Origin: Phytopythium helicoides
Lineage: Eukaryota > Oomycota > Peronosporomycetes > Pythiales > Pythiaceae
Assembly (NCBI GenBank): GCA_024867545.1
Contig: JANFNE010000018.1
Coordinates: 930,001-994,000 of the forward strand
Direction of reading: 5' to 3'
Length of the DNA stretch: 64,000 nt
The position numbers were made by a program, and so were the translations under genes. This document shows positions 36,286-47,130 of the stretch, piece after piece (positions within the stretch are counted from its first letter, which is position 1; the number at the start of each line of letters is the position of its first letter). The notes under the pieces are model-generated. The model was not told the DNA's origin and made no database searches. It saw only the letters and a list, made by a program, of their open reading frames with translations.

Positions 36286-36534
36286 ACTTGAGTCGGTTGC
36301 TTGGTCGGGTTTTGCTGCTCGAGGAGAATCGAAAAGTGAACTAGCATTGAACGGCGGCACATGCACGCAATGCAGTGATGGGCAGCTCATGTTCTCATTC
36401 GCAACCCACCACACCCTCTCTCCTGGGGAGAGTGCGCTTGGGTTCATGGGTCACTGACACGTGCATCGTGGTATGTCTGAACAGCTCGAGTAGAGTGTTG
36501 CAGCAACTGCGAATGTATTGCACTTCGCCTATAT

Positions 36535-36852
36535 CTACGGGCGGCACTGGCTGTAGTAGTTGTCCTGCTTGACGCACTTGCCGCGCTTGCACGTGGCCGT
36601 CCACCCGTTGCCGGCGCACTGCTCCCACAAATCGGCCACCTTGGCGACGCACATGCCGAACCACTTGCTGCTGATGGCACACTGCAGCCCAGCAGCACAC
36701 GGCATGACCTTGTTCTCCCACTTGCATTGCCCCCACTGCGGCACCGGCGTGCTCGCAGCTGCCGCCACGCGAAGATGAAGGTGTGCGGCTGGCTCGGCGT
36801 CCGCCAGCACCAGCACGAGGCTTAGCAGAGCGAGGAGGCGAAGGAACCGCAT
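36535..36852 (-). CDS. Small secreted protein with two CBM1 modules (copy A)
   Basis: 105 residues beginning MRFLRLLALLSLVLVLADA (signal peptide). Two modules follow: QWGQCKW...C...C...KWFGMC and LWEQCAGNGWTATC...NYYSQC. The same protein is encoded at 57960-58277, and the flanking several hundred bases match too. The open frame extends upstream to 37011, but that part reads poorly as protein (Gln/Ser/His-rich) and precedes the signal peptide. It is conserved only because the whole DNA block is duplicated. Confidence 0.87.
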   Translation of the reverse strand: MRFLRLLALLSLVLVLADAEPAAHLHLRVAAAASTPVPQWGQCKWENKVMPCAAGLQCAISSKWFGMCVAKVADLWEQCAGNGWTATCKRGKCVKQDNYYSQCRP

Positions 36853-38632
36853 GGAGAGCGAGGCGTTCGAGTGAGTTAGCAGCTGCTGGAGCTGCTTGGC
36901 TTGATGGAGCGGTGACTGGTGGTGAGACTGTGATGGATCTTTTTGGGGAGAGGTCGCGATGTTGAAGTGCGATGGATTAAACCTTATTAGCCAATCAGAA
37001 TCATGAAACATGACATTAAACCAATCAATTAGCTGTGAATGGATGATTTACATCCAATGAAAGGAGCTGGACATGATTTGAACCCGGGTAGAGAGCTAGA
37101 AGTGTATTCAATTGGCATTCGAATGCTATGGAGGTTTGCGATGCGTGTCAATCAATTTGCAATGAGTCCGGTGGTTTTCTAGTGTCTGTGTGGCATGGCT
37201 CTCGAGGGCGTTGCTGCTTTTGAGTTTGAGGAGCAAGGTGGCGTTCCCACGCAGCTTCTCAAAGATTGAATACGTGAGCGTTGGGGTGTGCCATGGAGTC
37301 GTGACTAGGAGCTCCACGAAGAGGAGTGCAAAGCGAAGACCTGTACAATATCACAGGTTCTTGGCGCGGTAGAGGGTATTGCGGTGCTGTATTATAGCTA
37401 TGCTGTATTATAGCTATAGTACTTTGTATGTGTAATGCATGCATCTCCTGTCCTACAAAGGCATCTCGATGGAAGGGCACAAGAAAGACATGTGGTGCGA
37501 ACTCGACGAGAAGAGGATGTGAACTGAGTTTTGAATGGATAGGCTGACCGGCCGCAACACCACAGCCTGTGATGCCTATTACCTATCTCACCTGGCTTTC
37601 TCCACTAGAGCGCAACTGTAGGCGACAACACATGCAAATGCATTGTGGATTTTGCTTCTCCTCCGCAAACTTTCAGCTGAAACCACCGATGATCTCGCCA
37701 TCAACATCGACGACAGACTCACGCAGTTGACGTTCGGGCCGAGTCACAGCAATCCAAACACCATGACAGAGCGCCGTCGGCGACCATCGAGCCGAGCTGT
37801 CAACTCGAAAGGTGAGCTCATTGGCAGCAATGTCCAATCGCTTGAGATTATTTGCACTCTCTCTCCACTTGGACTGTAGATTGTCAACATGTCCAGCCTA
37901 ACCTGCATACTGTACTAGGAAACGAGAATCAGCTGTAAAGTGCATAGCTCCTGGCTCAGTGTATGAGAATGAACGGCTGGCCAAAGATTCTGTACGGCTT
38001 CCGTCAACTGTGCGGTGCCGACTCGATGACGATCAATCTCTATCAAGCACTGGTACAGTACCGCCAAAGAAGTCAGTTGATTGGATTCCGACGATGGGTT
38101 TCACGACTACTCGACGTGTAAATTAACTACTGTACTGTTTCGAATGACTTGTCGATGACAAATCTCGACACGCTCGTTGTGCTCCTCCCCATCATCCTCG
38201 CAGTGCAAAGCCCTCTTCGACTCTTGACAATATGGTTGTCAAATATCCTGAAGCAGCTATGTCCGTCGCGCGCATACAGCCACTACACTGTGATGGCACA
38301 CCGAATCCATGCATCATCGCTCAACGAGCCTCCTGATAGTGACAGTCTGTTCCAGTCGGGAGGGTGATTCGAGACGGTGTTTCACGGTCACCAAACGCTC
38401 AGGTCGCTAACGTAGAGGATGATGGAGCTAGCACAAAAGAAGAGATGTGGCGTCGACCATCTCGGCGCGCCGTGTTTCACCCCAACAGCAGGCTTGCATA
38501 GTACTTGCGAGGATGTTGAGCGCAGGATGCACCTACCATGCCCGGTCTCCCTGCGCTCACATATTCACTCACTCGGCATTTTGCTGCCAAACTGTAATCT
38601 AGTACGAGCCGTTTGCATCACCTAGCGTGGTC
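36853..38632. other. Intergenic region of arm A, 1.8 kb
   Basis: The first ~550 bases are almost identical to the inverted copy at 57360-57959. A direct repeat TGCTGTATTATAGCTA occurs twice near 37386-37417 and is absent from arm B. No gene recognised. Confidence 0.55.
38569..38583 (+). promoter_or_regulatory. Candidate initiator of transporter copy A
   Basis: TCACTCGGCATTTTG fits the oomycete initiator pattern and lies 50 bases before the ATG. It is conserved exactly in the inverted copy at 56526-56540. Confidence 0.45.
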
Positions 38633-40463
38633 ATGCATCGCCCGTCTGCCCCGCCAGCTCCAAAAGGACTGGTCCTCCTCGACGACAATCAGCAGCGAGA
38701 GTTAGGTCTGGAACGCACAACCTCAGAAACACCACCGACTACTTCTCGGCGGCAATATCAACCTCGTATCGCAAACGCAAATGAATCTCCGGCAACTCGA
38801 GCCCCAGATTTGAGTGCCTGGAGCTTCTCGTCAGTCGGCAGCCCACGCACCAACTTCACTGCCAGTCGAGACCACAAGCTCAGTGGTGATGAAGAGACCG
38901 TGTTCACGGCTGGTACCGCCAGCACTCGAGGAGGTGTTTTGAACGAGCACATCATCAACCGAGTTTCGAACCCGTTCGCCACGATCATGGAGCGCGACAG
39001 TCAGGACGCAGTCGAGGCTTTCCAGGGGACGCGACCTGCAGTGAACGTGTCGGTACCACTCATCATCCTCGGTGCGATTGTGGGCATCGCTCTCGGCGTT
39101 CTACTCACCTACATCGAAGCACCCCAAATCGTCGCTGACTGGGTTTCGTTGCCTGGAAAATTCTTTCTTCGAGCCATCAAGACACTTGTGGTGCCGTATG
39201 TGTTCTGCTCAGTGGCGGTAGCCATCGGTGATATCGTGTTCGTCGGCAAGGTCTCCGCCGTCGGCATCCAGACGTTCAAGGTCTTTTTCACCGAAGCGGC
39301 AACCGCAAGTCTGTCGGGGTTGATGATTGCACTGCTCTTCCGACCCTTGTTTCGATCCAAGATGTACGAGGCAAACACAGCGGCGCCGATGGGATTTGTG
39401 TGCGCTAATGGACTCTCATTTGAGATGCAAAGCAACGGAACGTTGACATGCAGTGGTGACCCAGCTGGGCTTACGACGAATACGACGTTTAAAATCGTCG
39501 ACGTGAACGATTCGTTCAAGACTAGCTCTTCTGTGGATACTACCATCGGAGTGAGTGAGCAGCTCATGTCGACTCTCTCGACCATTGTACCTGAAAACAT
39601 CTTCGTGTCCATGCAAAACATCGAGCTACTATCCGTCGTCACGTTCGCGACGGTCATGGGTGCCATTGCTGGCCGCAACTTTTTCAACCGGACACGCCGA
39701 GTCAACTATCTGTATGTTGTGCTACTGCAACTTCGCAACACATTCTTCCTCGCAATCGAGTGGGTGATTTGGGCGACTCCGGTCGCCATCGTGTTTATCA
39801 TTGCTGGCGCGTTCGCGTCCAACCAAACCGGACTCCACAAGCTCTCGGACGTCTACATCTACCCGCTAGCGGCAGTTTGTGCTGTCATCATGCAGATTTT
39901 CGTGGTCGTCCCCATCGTTTACTTCCTCTTCACGCGATGCAACCCGTACACTCACATGCAGTACATGGTGCGAGCCTACGTGTTTGCGTTCTGCTCGGCC
40001 TCTTCGTTAGCAACGGCGCCAATCACACTCGGCTGCATCCAGAAGGCTCGCGTGTGCTCCCAGTCTCTGTCAAACTTTGTCGTCTCGGTCGGAGTGGTGG
40101 CGAACGTCACTGGTGCAGGCTGGTATTACCCCGTTGGAGTCGTTTTTCTGATCGAGTCGTCGGGCAATGGCGACCAGCTCACGACAGCACGGATCATCGC
40201 GCTCTACTTCTTGACGCTTGTCGGTTGTTTTGGAACACCGACAATCCCGAGTGGCGGCATTGCCATGTTGTCAACTATCTACCAGACCGTCTTCTCGACA
40301 TCTGATCTTCCATCCACCTGGGACACTTTATGTAGCCATGGACGTGCTGATCGACCGCTTGAGCACTGTGTGCAACGTGAATGACGATATCATGGCGCTG
40401 AAAGTGATCGCCGAGAACACGGACGAGACCGTCGCCGGCGACCATCTTGGTCATCGGGATTAG
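38633..40463 (+). CDS. SLC1/DAACS-type dicarboxylate or amino-acid:cation symporter, copy A (one-base insertion near its end)
   Basis: The protein starts MHRPSAPPAP with a ~145-residue Ser/Pro-rich cytosolic N-terminus, followed by the SLC1 fold. TM1 is SVPLIILGAIVGIALGVLLT, then FFLRAIKTLVVPYVFCSVA, a large extracellular loop with several N-glycosylation sites (NGT, NTT, NDS), the hairpin segment CSASSLATAPITLGC and TM8 FGTPTIPSGGI. Family members move glutamate, aspartate or dicarboxylates with Na+ or H+. The usual NMDGT metal-binding motif reads NVTGAG here, so the coupling ion or substrate may differ. Compared with copy B there is one extra A at about 40323. This shifts the last ~45 codons, so the zero frame stops at 40384 instead of 40463. 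The adjacent CBM1 genes share the duplication but no obvious pathway. Confidence 0.87.
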
Positions 40464-40558
40464 ATTGTGTGAGCTTTTGTTGAAATGCATGGCAAGTGGT
40501 TCTTTTTGTGCATGTCAACGATGAAACATAGACCTCATCGCTACCTGGAATGGATGCA

Positions 40559-41432
40559 CTACTTCTTGCATCGTGACTCGGTGGTGGACACCGATACGCA
40601 GACGGCGCCTGTCGGCGCAGTGGTCGTAGGTCCACACATTGGCAGCGCCATCGTTCTGCCCACACAGCTCGCCCACGGGCAGATTGTACGGCTTGCATTG
40701 CGCGTACCAGTTGTTGTGGCGTACGCAGGATGACCCGGATTCGCACGTGACGCCACCGCTGTAGTTGCTGTCGCCTCCACACTGGCCCCAAACCTTGACA
40801 TCGCCTCCTCCGTGGCTCTTGGTGAGCGGCGCCGGGCCGGCGTCGGCGCCTGCGTGGAGTCGTTCGAGACGCACTGGCTGTAATAGTCGTCCCAGTACTT
40901 TACACGAGGCACCCGAGGGGCACGTGGCGCTCCACGAGCCGTGCACGGTCTTGCCACCGCACTGCCCCCACAGGTCGGCCGCCTTCTTGACGCAGTGTCC
41001 GTAGCCCACCGACTCCTCGACGCACTGCAGGCCCTTGTTGCAGGTCGCGCTTCCGTCTGGCCACTTGCACTGCCCGAACTCATCCACAGTCCCCTGCTGG
41101 TCGTCGGGCTTCTCGCTGTCCGAGCGCGCGCAGTGGCTGTAGTCGCTCGAGTAGAAGGTGCACGTGAGCGCAGGGTCGTTGCAGGCCACGGCCCAGGGCC
41201 CGTCGATGCTCTGGCCCGCGCACTGCTCGCCCTCTCCCGGGCTCGTCGTCACGCAGTAGCCCGTGTCCTTGGCCTTCTCGACGCACGCCAGCCCGGCCTC
41301 GCAGCGCTCCGCGCGGTCCTCCCACATGCACTGCTCCCCCTCGGCCGCCAGCTTGGTGTGGATGCGCACGTGAAGGTGCCCCGCTCGAGTCGAGCCCGCC
41401 AGCAGCGCTAGTACCAGCAGTACGGACCGCAT
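40559..41432 (-). CDS. Secreted protein with six CBM1-like modules, frame-disrupted near the C-terminus
   Basis: Start MRSVLLVLALLAGSTRA (signal peptide), then HLHVRIHTK as in the small CBM1 proteins. Six Cys-rich modules follow: GEQCMW...GYC, GEQCAGQSIDGPW...DYSHC, FGQCKW...GYGHC, WGQCGGKTVHGSW...YYSQC, WGQCGGDSNYSGG...WYAQC and a final CGQND...CADGAVC...SRC. Modules 4 and 5 are close to canonical CBM1. Reading all six requires skipping a surplus A near 40901 (TGT-A-AAG), restoring one missing base near 40835, and skipping one near 40610. The stop is then at 40559. It carries no catalytic or PAN/Apple domain. Multiple CBM1 modules suggest strong or cross-linking cellulose binding at the wall. 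Confidence 0.75.
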
Positions 41433-41460
41433 CGCCACTAGCAGATCGTTAAGCAGGCGA

Positions 41461-41485
41461 CTTGGCTTGGCTTGGCTTGGCTTGG
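41461..41485. repeat. Five tandem CTTGG units
   Basis: A pentamer repeat in the upstream region of the six-module CBM1 gene, 29 bases before its ATG on the minus strand. It could change length easily. Confidence 0.7.
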
Positions 41486-41776
41486 TAGTAGATGGCGGGA
41501 TGGCTAGTGGTCGCGACTAAAAGATCTCGGGTTGAAGGGCGACTCCACCCTCTTCCGTAAAAACGGGGACCTGTGGATATCAAGCTGATACTTGCACTTC
41601 CATACATCTCTCAAATGCGACCTCTCTCTGAATGCCCACTTTTGAAACCAGCCAATCATCGTGCGACTTTGCTGTCCCTGTTCAGTACCGGTTCCATGCC
41701 GGTATTTCATTTTCAGCCAATCACGACTCCCCACGTTGTGCAACCAAGGCAAGAAGAGGAGGGTCAAAAGGGAAAG

Positions 41777-44700
41777 ATGCCGACGCCTGGTGCTACTAGG
41801 ATGGCGCGGCGGCTGGCGCTGGCACTGGCGCTGCTGGCGCCGCTGCTGCTGCTGGCGGGCGCCGTGGACCGCAGCAAGTTCCGCACGTGTGCGCAGACGC
41901 ACTTCTGCTCCTCGCACCGCAACGCGCGGCCGGCGGAGCGCGCGCGCTTCGAGGTGGCGCGCGCTAGCGTCGCGCTCGCGAGCGACGGCCGGGAGCTGCG
42001 TTTCGAGCTCGCGGACCGCCGCGCGGCGCTCCCGGGCGTGCTGGACGGCTCGCTGCAGTTTGTGCTGGGCGAGCAGGCGGCCGCGGTGCCTGTGGCGCGC
42101 GTGCAGATCCGCGAGCGCTTCGCCGACCCCAACGACCCGAAGACGCGATGGACGAGCAGCGATGTGCTCATGCCCGAGGCGTTCGTCACGCGAGCGCTGC
42201 GCCAGCTCAGCGCCGCGGAAGCCAACGTTGCGGGGATCAAGGACGACGAGGACGTGCTGCTGTTCGCGCCGGAGGGCGTCGGACAGCGTGGTCGCGGCGC
42301 TGCGGCTCGCGCCGTTCGGCGTCGACCTCTATGTGGACGGAGAGAAGGCCATGTCCACCAACAGCGACAATCAGTTCCACTACGAGATCCGCCGCGACCG
42401 CAACGCTGAGATCGCGGACGGAGACAAGGCCGACCAGGCCAAGGACGAAGTGGACGTGCACGAGGGCAAGACCATCGTCGACTACGGAGAGGACGGCCTC
42501 GCCATCTACTCGGACGGAACGGTGCAGAAGAAGGCCTGACCCGGTTGCGGCGTCCGCGACCGTTCCCGACGACAAGGAGGGCTGGGAGGAGTCCTTCGGC
42601 GGCCACACTGACAAAAAGCGGTTCGGACCGAGCTCCATCGGCCTGGACGTCACGTTCCACGGAACTGGACGTGCGCTGTACGGTATTCCCCGAGCATGCG
42701 AGCGACTTCCAGCTCAAGGACACTCTCTTGGCGGACGATGACAATGAGGAGGAGATGAAGGTGGTGTCGGACCCTTACCGCCTGTACAACCTTGACGTGT
42801 TCGAGTACGAATTGGATACGCCCATGACTCTGTACGGATCCATCCCTGTGATTGTCGCCCCCAACGCGCGCAACACGGTTGGTATGTTCTGGAACAACCC
42901 GTCCGAGACGTTTGTGGACATCTCCACTACGCGAGACGACGCCAAGAAGAGCCACTGGATGAGCGAATCGGGTGTCTTCGACTTGTTCTTGATTGCTGGG
43001 CCGACTAGCGCCGACTTTTTCTCCCAGTACACATCGTTGACTGGGCGTGCGCAGCTTCCGCCTCTCTTCGCGATCGCGTACCATCAGTGCCGATGGAACT
43101 ACAAGAATGAAGCCGATGTGGACCGCGTCGATGCTGGGTTTGACGAGCACCTGATCCCGTACGACGTGCTGTGGCTCGACATTGACCACACGAACGGCAA
43201 GCGATACTTCACTTGGGATGAGCACGCGTTCCGACGCCCTGAGGAGATGCAGAAGCGCGTGGCTCGCACGGGTCGCAAGATGGTCACAATCAGTTGACCC
43301 GCACATCAAGGTGGGCAAGAGTGGTGATGACTACTACATCCACAAGCAAGCCGAGGAGCTTGGGTTGTTCATCAAGGATGAGCAGGGCAAAGATTTCCGT
43401 GGTTGGTGCTGGCCAGGTGACTCGTCGTACATTGATTTCACGTCGCCGAAGGCTCGTGCGTGGTGGAGCAACCAATTCCGCTACGAAAACTACATCGGCA
43501 GCACCCCTGACTTGTACACGTGGAACGACATGAACGAGCCGTCGGTGTTCAACGGCCCGGAGGTGTCGATGCGCAAGGGCTGCAAGAGCCTTGACGACGT
43601 GGAGCATCGCGAGTGGCACAACATTTACGGTATGCTGTTCCAGCGTGCGTCGATGGAGGGCCAGCTCGTTCGCCAGCTCCCGCTCCCTCTGAGCATTACC
43701 GAGAATCCGGACGGCGAGATCCCTATTACGAGTGACATGGAGCGCCCGTTTGTACTCTCTCGCGCGTTTTTCGCTGGCTCGCAGCGCTACGGCGCGGTCT
43801 GGACTGGCGACAACACGGCGCAGTGGGGTCACCTCCAGTATGCTACCAAGATGCTGCTGTCGATGTCTGTGACTGGTCTTACGTTCGTTGGCGCGGATAT
43901 CGGCGGCTTCTTCGGTGACCCGTCACCCTGAGCTGCTCACGCGTTGGTACCAGGCTGCCGTTTACCAGCCGTTCTTCCGCGGGCATGCCCATCACGACTC
44001 TCCGCGCCGCGAGCCTTGGGTGCACGGTGAGCCGCACACGTCGCGTCTTCGTGACGCTATCCGCGAGCGCTACTCGCTGCTGCCGTACATTTACACGCTT
44101 TTCGAAGAGTGTTCTGCTCGCGGTCAGCCTGTAATGCGCCCGCTCTGGATGCACTTCCCGCAGCAGCCGCAGAGCTTCAACGAAGAGGACGAGTTCTTGC
44201 TGGGCCACGACTTGCTTGTGAAACCCATCGTGCAGGAAGGCGTGGAGCTGACGTCGGTCTTCCTGCCGTCGGATGGTAAGACAGTGTGGTACGACTTGCA
44301 CAATAACTACAAGCAGTATGCGGGCGGTGTGACGCACCAGGAGTTCCCTGCACCTATTGATGCGACGCCCGTCTTCCAGCGCGGCGGCAGTATCATCCCG
44401 CGCAAGAACCGCGTTCGCCGTAGCTCGGCTCTCATGAAGAACGACCCAATCACGCTTGTGATTGCGCTTGACGCCAATCTCGAGGCGAGCGGCTCGCTGT
44501 ACGTGGATGATGAGCGCACGTATGCGGCGGAACTGGACGGCGTATTCACTCGCGTTGCGTTCTCGATGACACGCGATGGGCTTCGCGCCCGCGTGGTGTC
44601 GCCCGAGGACAAGAGTAAGCGCTTCGTCTCGGTCGTGTGGGTCGAGAAGGTGGAGATCTACGGCTTTGGTGGCGCCGCGAACGTCCCGCAGCGCATGCTG

Positions 44701-44829
44701 GTGGACGGAGAGCGCGCCGTGGAGTTTTCGTACGACGCGGTGCTCGACCGTGTGGTGGTGCGCAAGCCGATGGTGCTTGTCACGGACGACTGGGACCTGC
44801 GCTTCGCCTTTGACAGCGCTACGAGCTAG
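41777..44829 (+). CDS. Glycoside hydrolase family 31, ER glucosidase II alpha subunit, with five +1 frame shifts
   Basis: Start MPTPGATRMARRLAL, or the second ATG at 41801 (MARRLALALALLAP, a signal peptide), then FRTCAQTHFCSSHR as in glucosidase II. GH31 hallmarks are all present: VLWLDIDHTNGKRYFTWD, MVTIVDPHIK, TWNDMNEPSVFNG with the nucleophile Asp, GAVWTGDNTAQW with the acid/base Asp, and RGHAHHDSPRREPW. Glucosidase II trims the inner glucoses from N-glycans in the ER, with a beta subunit not found here. The coding text crosses five places where one base must be skipped: near 42274, at 42537 (GCC-TGA-C), near 42690, near 43292 (ATC-A-GTT), and at 43929 (CCC-TGA-G). Around each, the protein matches the family without loss. 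Five independent inactivations of an essential gene, all of the same sign, are implausible. Confidence 0.9.
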
Positions 44830-45594
44830 ACAGGCAGGTAGGATGCTCGACACAGATCCGCTGCTCATCTACCGATCTTGTCGAAGGAAATATACAAGCA
44901 TGAGGTGTTCGTCGTGTCCATGGATCGCGTTGACGCAACAAACTGCTTGCATGTGAGACAGTCGAAGCGAATCGAGTGGCGAGCAGCAGCTGGCTCCTTC
45001 TCCCTTTGGACATGCGATCGAGATTGCGACTAACGCGACTCAGCACCATTTCGAATTCTGAGTTGAAGTTGGTGCTGAACTCTCAGAGTTCAGACCACTT
45101 TTTTTGCTGTTTGAAGCCACAGATTTCCGCCGATGGTGGTCCATCCTCTCCGCCTGTCGCCATAGGGACATAGGCACGTAGGTGGCGCTTCATCTCAATG
45201 CTGCCAGTCTATATGCATCTTCGATAGTTGCAACTGGCCTGCAGCATCATGCTGCACGACCTAATTGTAGGCGTATCCTTCCGGCTGCTTGCGTGTTCGA
45301 GGAACGACAGCGAGCAGAAACTGCAGCCATGAAAAGACGGATAAACGCCTTTCGTGCGCGCCTTCAAGGCTCAACAGGCGCTCAGCGAAACTGCTGCGCG
45401 TCACATGAATCAGCGTGGGGCGTTGCTGACTCTCAACGCCCTCGACTCACTCGACACCTCGCTCCCGAGCCGGCTCCTTCGGACCCTCAGCCGACGCGGT
45501 CTCCGCTCGGAACTCTCACTTCCACTTTTGCTTCGGACGTGCCACTCGAGATCAGCTCTCCTGTACCTCAACTCACTCTCCACCTAAAGCCATC
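44830..45594. other. Intergenic region with promoter of the 45595 gene
   Basis: No independent gene recognised. Plus-strand frames overlap the leader and lack a family signature. Confidence 0.5.
45515..45529 (+). promoter_or_regulatory. Candidate initiator of the 45595 gene
   Basis: TCACTTCCACTTTTG resembles the oomycete initiator and lies about 66 bases before the ATG. Confidence 0.4.
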
Positions 45595-47130
45595 ATGAAG
45601 GTGGTCCTGCCTATTCTCCTCTGCCTCGCACTCGTCTCGGGTGAAGACGTCCCTGGCACCGTCAGTGCCGGCGGCTCGGATGCTTCGGCCGGCTCCTCGG
45701 GTAGTGGCTCCAATTCTGCCTCAACTGGTGGTGGCTCGTCGACGTTTGCGACTGGTGCTGCGGGCACGACCAACATGAACCTCAAGATCAAGGAGCATCC
45801 CGAGGACTCGTACCACATGCCTGCTGTGCGTGCCGTGCACGCGCGCGTTCAGAGCGATGCGCCGATCCTTGTGGACGGCGTGTTGGTGTCTTCGTTCGGC
45901 GGTGGCGAGCTCGAGGCGGGCTATCTGTCAGCGTTGGACACGGTCAACACGGCGTCAGTAGAAGGCGCGCTCATGTACGTGCAGGCCGAGGGCATCGACT
46001 ACAACTCGCGGTCGGACGAAGATCGGTGCTGGCGCAAGAACAACATGCAGTTCATTGTGTTCTACGAGGTGCTCGTGGCGCAGACCAACGAGACGATCGC
46101 GCAATTCCAGGACGACTGGGAGACGCCCGAGTATGGACCGATGATCCCCATGGACTCGGGCCGCTGCACGCCGCTGGAGGGCGACGGCAGCAGCACCAGC
46201 GACTTCCCCGTCGAGTGCCTGCAGTTCAACGGCGAGGAGGGCCAGCCGAACCTGGGGCCGTTCGTGGGCGGCGGCAACAAGAGCGACGACGTGCGCGCGC
46301 CGTACCCCAACACATACTGGTTCTCGTTCCCCAACACGTGCCCGCTCTCGGGCTGGGGTGACAAGACCGACAAATGTCGTGCTTCGACGCGCCAGGGTCT
46401 GTGCGAATACGGCTACGCGCCGAACGGCGTCGACTGCACGTTCGCCTACGACATCTTGGGCTACATCCCCATCGACGACGTTGTGGGCATCACGGATATC
46501 GTCAAGGACAACTCGTCCATGGAGACGTACGCCAACTTCACCGAGTGGTGCGAGGACAGCAAGGACAATGTCGAGTTCATGACGGACAGCAAGGGCAAGG
46601 TCCTCGAGAGCCTGCCGTTCTGGGAGAACCCGCTGGACGAAGAGGCCAATGTCGGTCGCGCCGACGCTGTGCTGACAAAGTACGCCGAGCTGCTTTCCGC
46701 GGGCGGCGGCTCCTCGCAGGTCGCCGACGAGCTCGTGGCGAGCTTCAAGACGCTGCCGACTCCCGAGGAGCTCGCGGCCGTGAACCCACCGTGCTATGAG
46801 ACGGTGGAGAGCTGCGGTAAGGCGCCCGGGTGCAAGCGCGTGGGCTACTCCCAGATCTGCACGGTGTGCGAGGCCGGCGAGGACTGTGTCGTGAACGACG
46901 GGTCCTTCGTGTTCCCCAAGCTCACCAAGGCCGAGACGGACCTGTCGGAGAACGAGACGACAACCGCCAAGTCCCGTCTAAACGGCGACGACAACGACGA
47001 CGAGGCCGGCGTCGCCGGCTCTGCCAGCGGCTCTGGCAGCGAGACGGAGGTAGGCTCCGGCGCCGCCTCTGCCACCGCCTTGACCTCTGTCGCTGCCGGA
47101 GCGCTGGCCGTCGCTCTGTTGGCGCTCTAG
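45595..47130 (+). CDS. Secreted cysteine-rich protein with GPI-type C-terminus (family member 1, intact)
   Basis: 511 residues in one exon. A signal peptide (MKVVLPILLCLALVSG) is followed by a Gly/Ser-rich linker. The ~390-residue core has evenly spread cysteines (HARVQSD, EGALMYVQAEGID, APYPNTYWFSFPNTCPL, CEYGYAPNGVDCTFAYDILGYIPIDDVVGI, NPPCYETVESC, QICTVCEAGEDC). An acidic Ser-rich linker and a hydrophobic end (TSVAAGALAVALLAL) give the usual layout for a GPI anchor. Paralogs lie at 47839 (tandem, same strand) and 31082 (minus, broken). I do not recognise a named domain; it looks oomycete-specific. Its role at the cell surface is unknown. The frame is intact throughout, unlike the glucosidase gene just upstream. 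Confidence 0.85.
   Translation: MKVVLPILLCLALVSGEDVPGTVSAGGSDASAGSSGSGSNSASTGGGSSTFATGAAGTTNMNLKIKEHPEDSYHMPAVRAVHARVQSDAPILVDGVLVSSFGGGELEAGYLSALDTVNTASVEGALMYVQAEGIDYNSRSDEDRCWRKNNMQFIVFYEVLVAQTNETIAQFQDDWETPEYGPMIPMDSGRCTPLEGDGSSTSDFPVECLQFNGEEGQPNLGPFVGGGNKSDDVRAPYPNTYWFSFPNTCPLSGWGDKTDKCRASTRQGLCEYGYAPNGVDCTFAYDILGYIPIDDVVGITDIVKDNSSMETYANFTEWCEDSKDNVEFMTDSKGKVLESLPFWENPLDEEANVGRADAVLTKYAELLSAGGGSSQVADELVASFKTLPTPEELAAVNPPCYETVESCGKAPGCKRVGYSQICTVCEAGEDCVVNDGSFVFPKLTKAETDLSENETTTAKSRLNGDDNDDEAGVAGSASGSGSETEVGSGAASATALTSVAAGALAVALLAL

Larger units (their letters stand above)
35130..40463. repeat. Arm A of a ~5 kb inverted duplication
   Basis: Three minus-strand CBM1 genes and one plus-strand SLC1-type transporter, with intergenic DNA, are repeated in reverse order and orientation at 54647-59625. 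Similarity is highest in the transporter and in 36535-37130, where intergenic bases match almost perfectly. It is weaker between 37.4 and 38.4 kb. Homology ends at the transporter stop codon (40463 here, 54647 there). Confidence 0.9.

Noticed and set aside
36853..37011. N-terminal extension of the CBM1 protein at 36535 (start at 37011)
   Set aside because: The extension is Gln/Ser/His-rich and precedes a good signal peptide. It is open in both copies only because the DNA block is duplicated.
42650..44868. Minus-strand frames opposite the glucosidase gene (43879-44868, 42650-43318, 43290-43832)
   Set aside because: Shadows of a strongly conserved GH31 coding strand; their translations resemble nothing.
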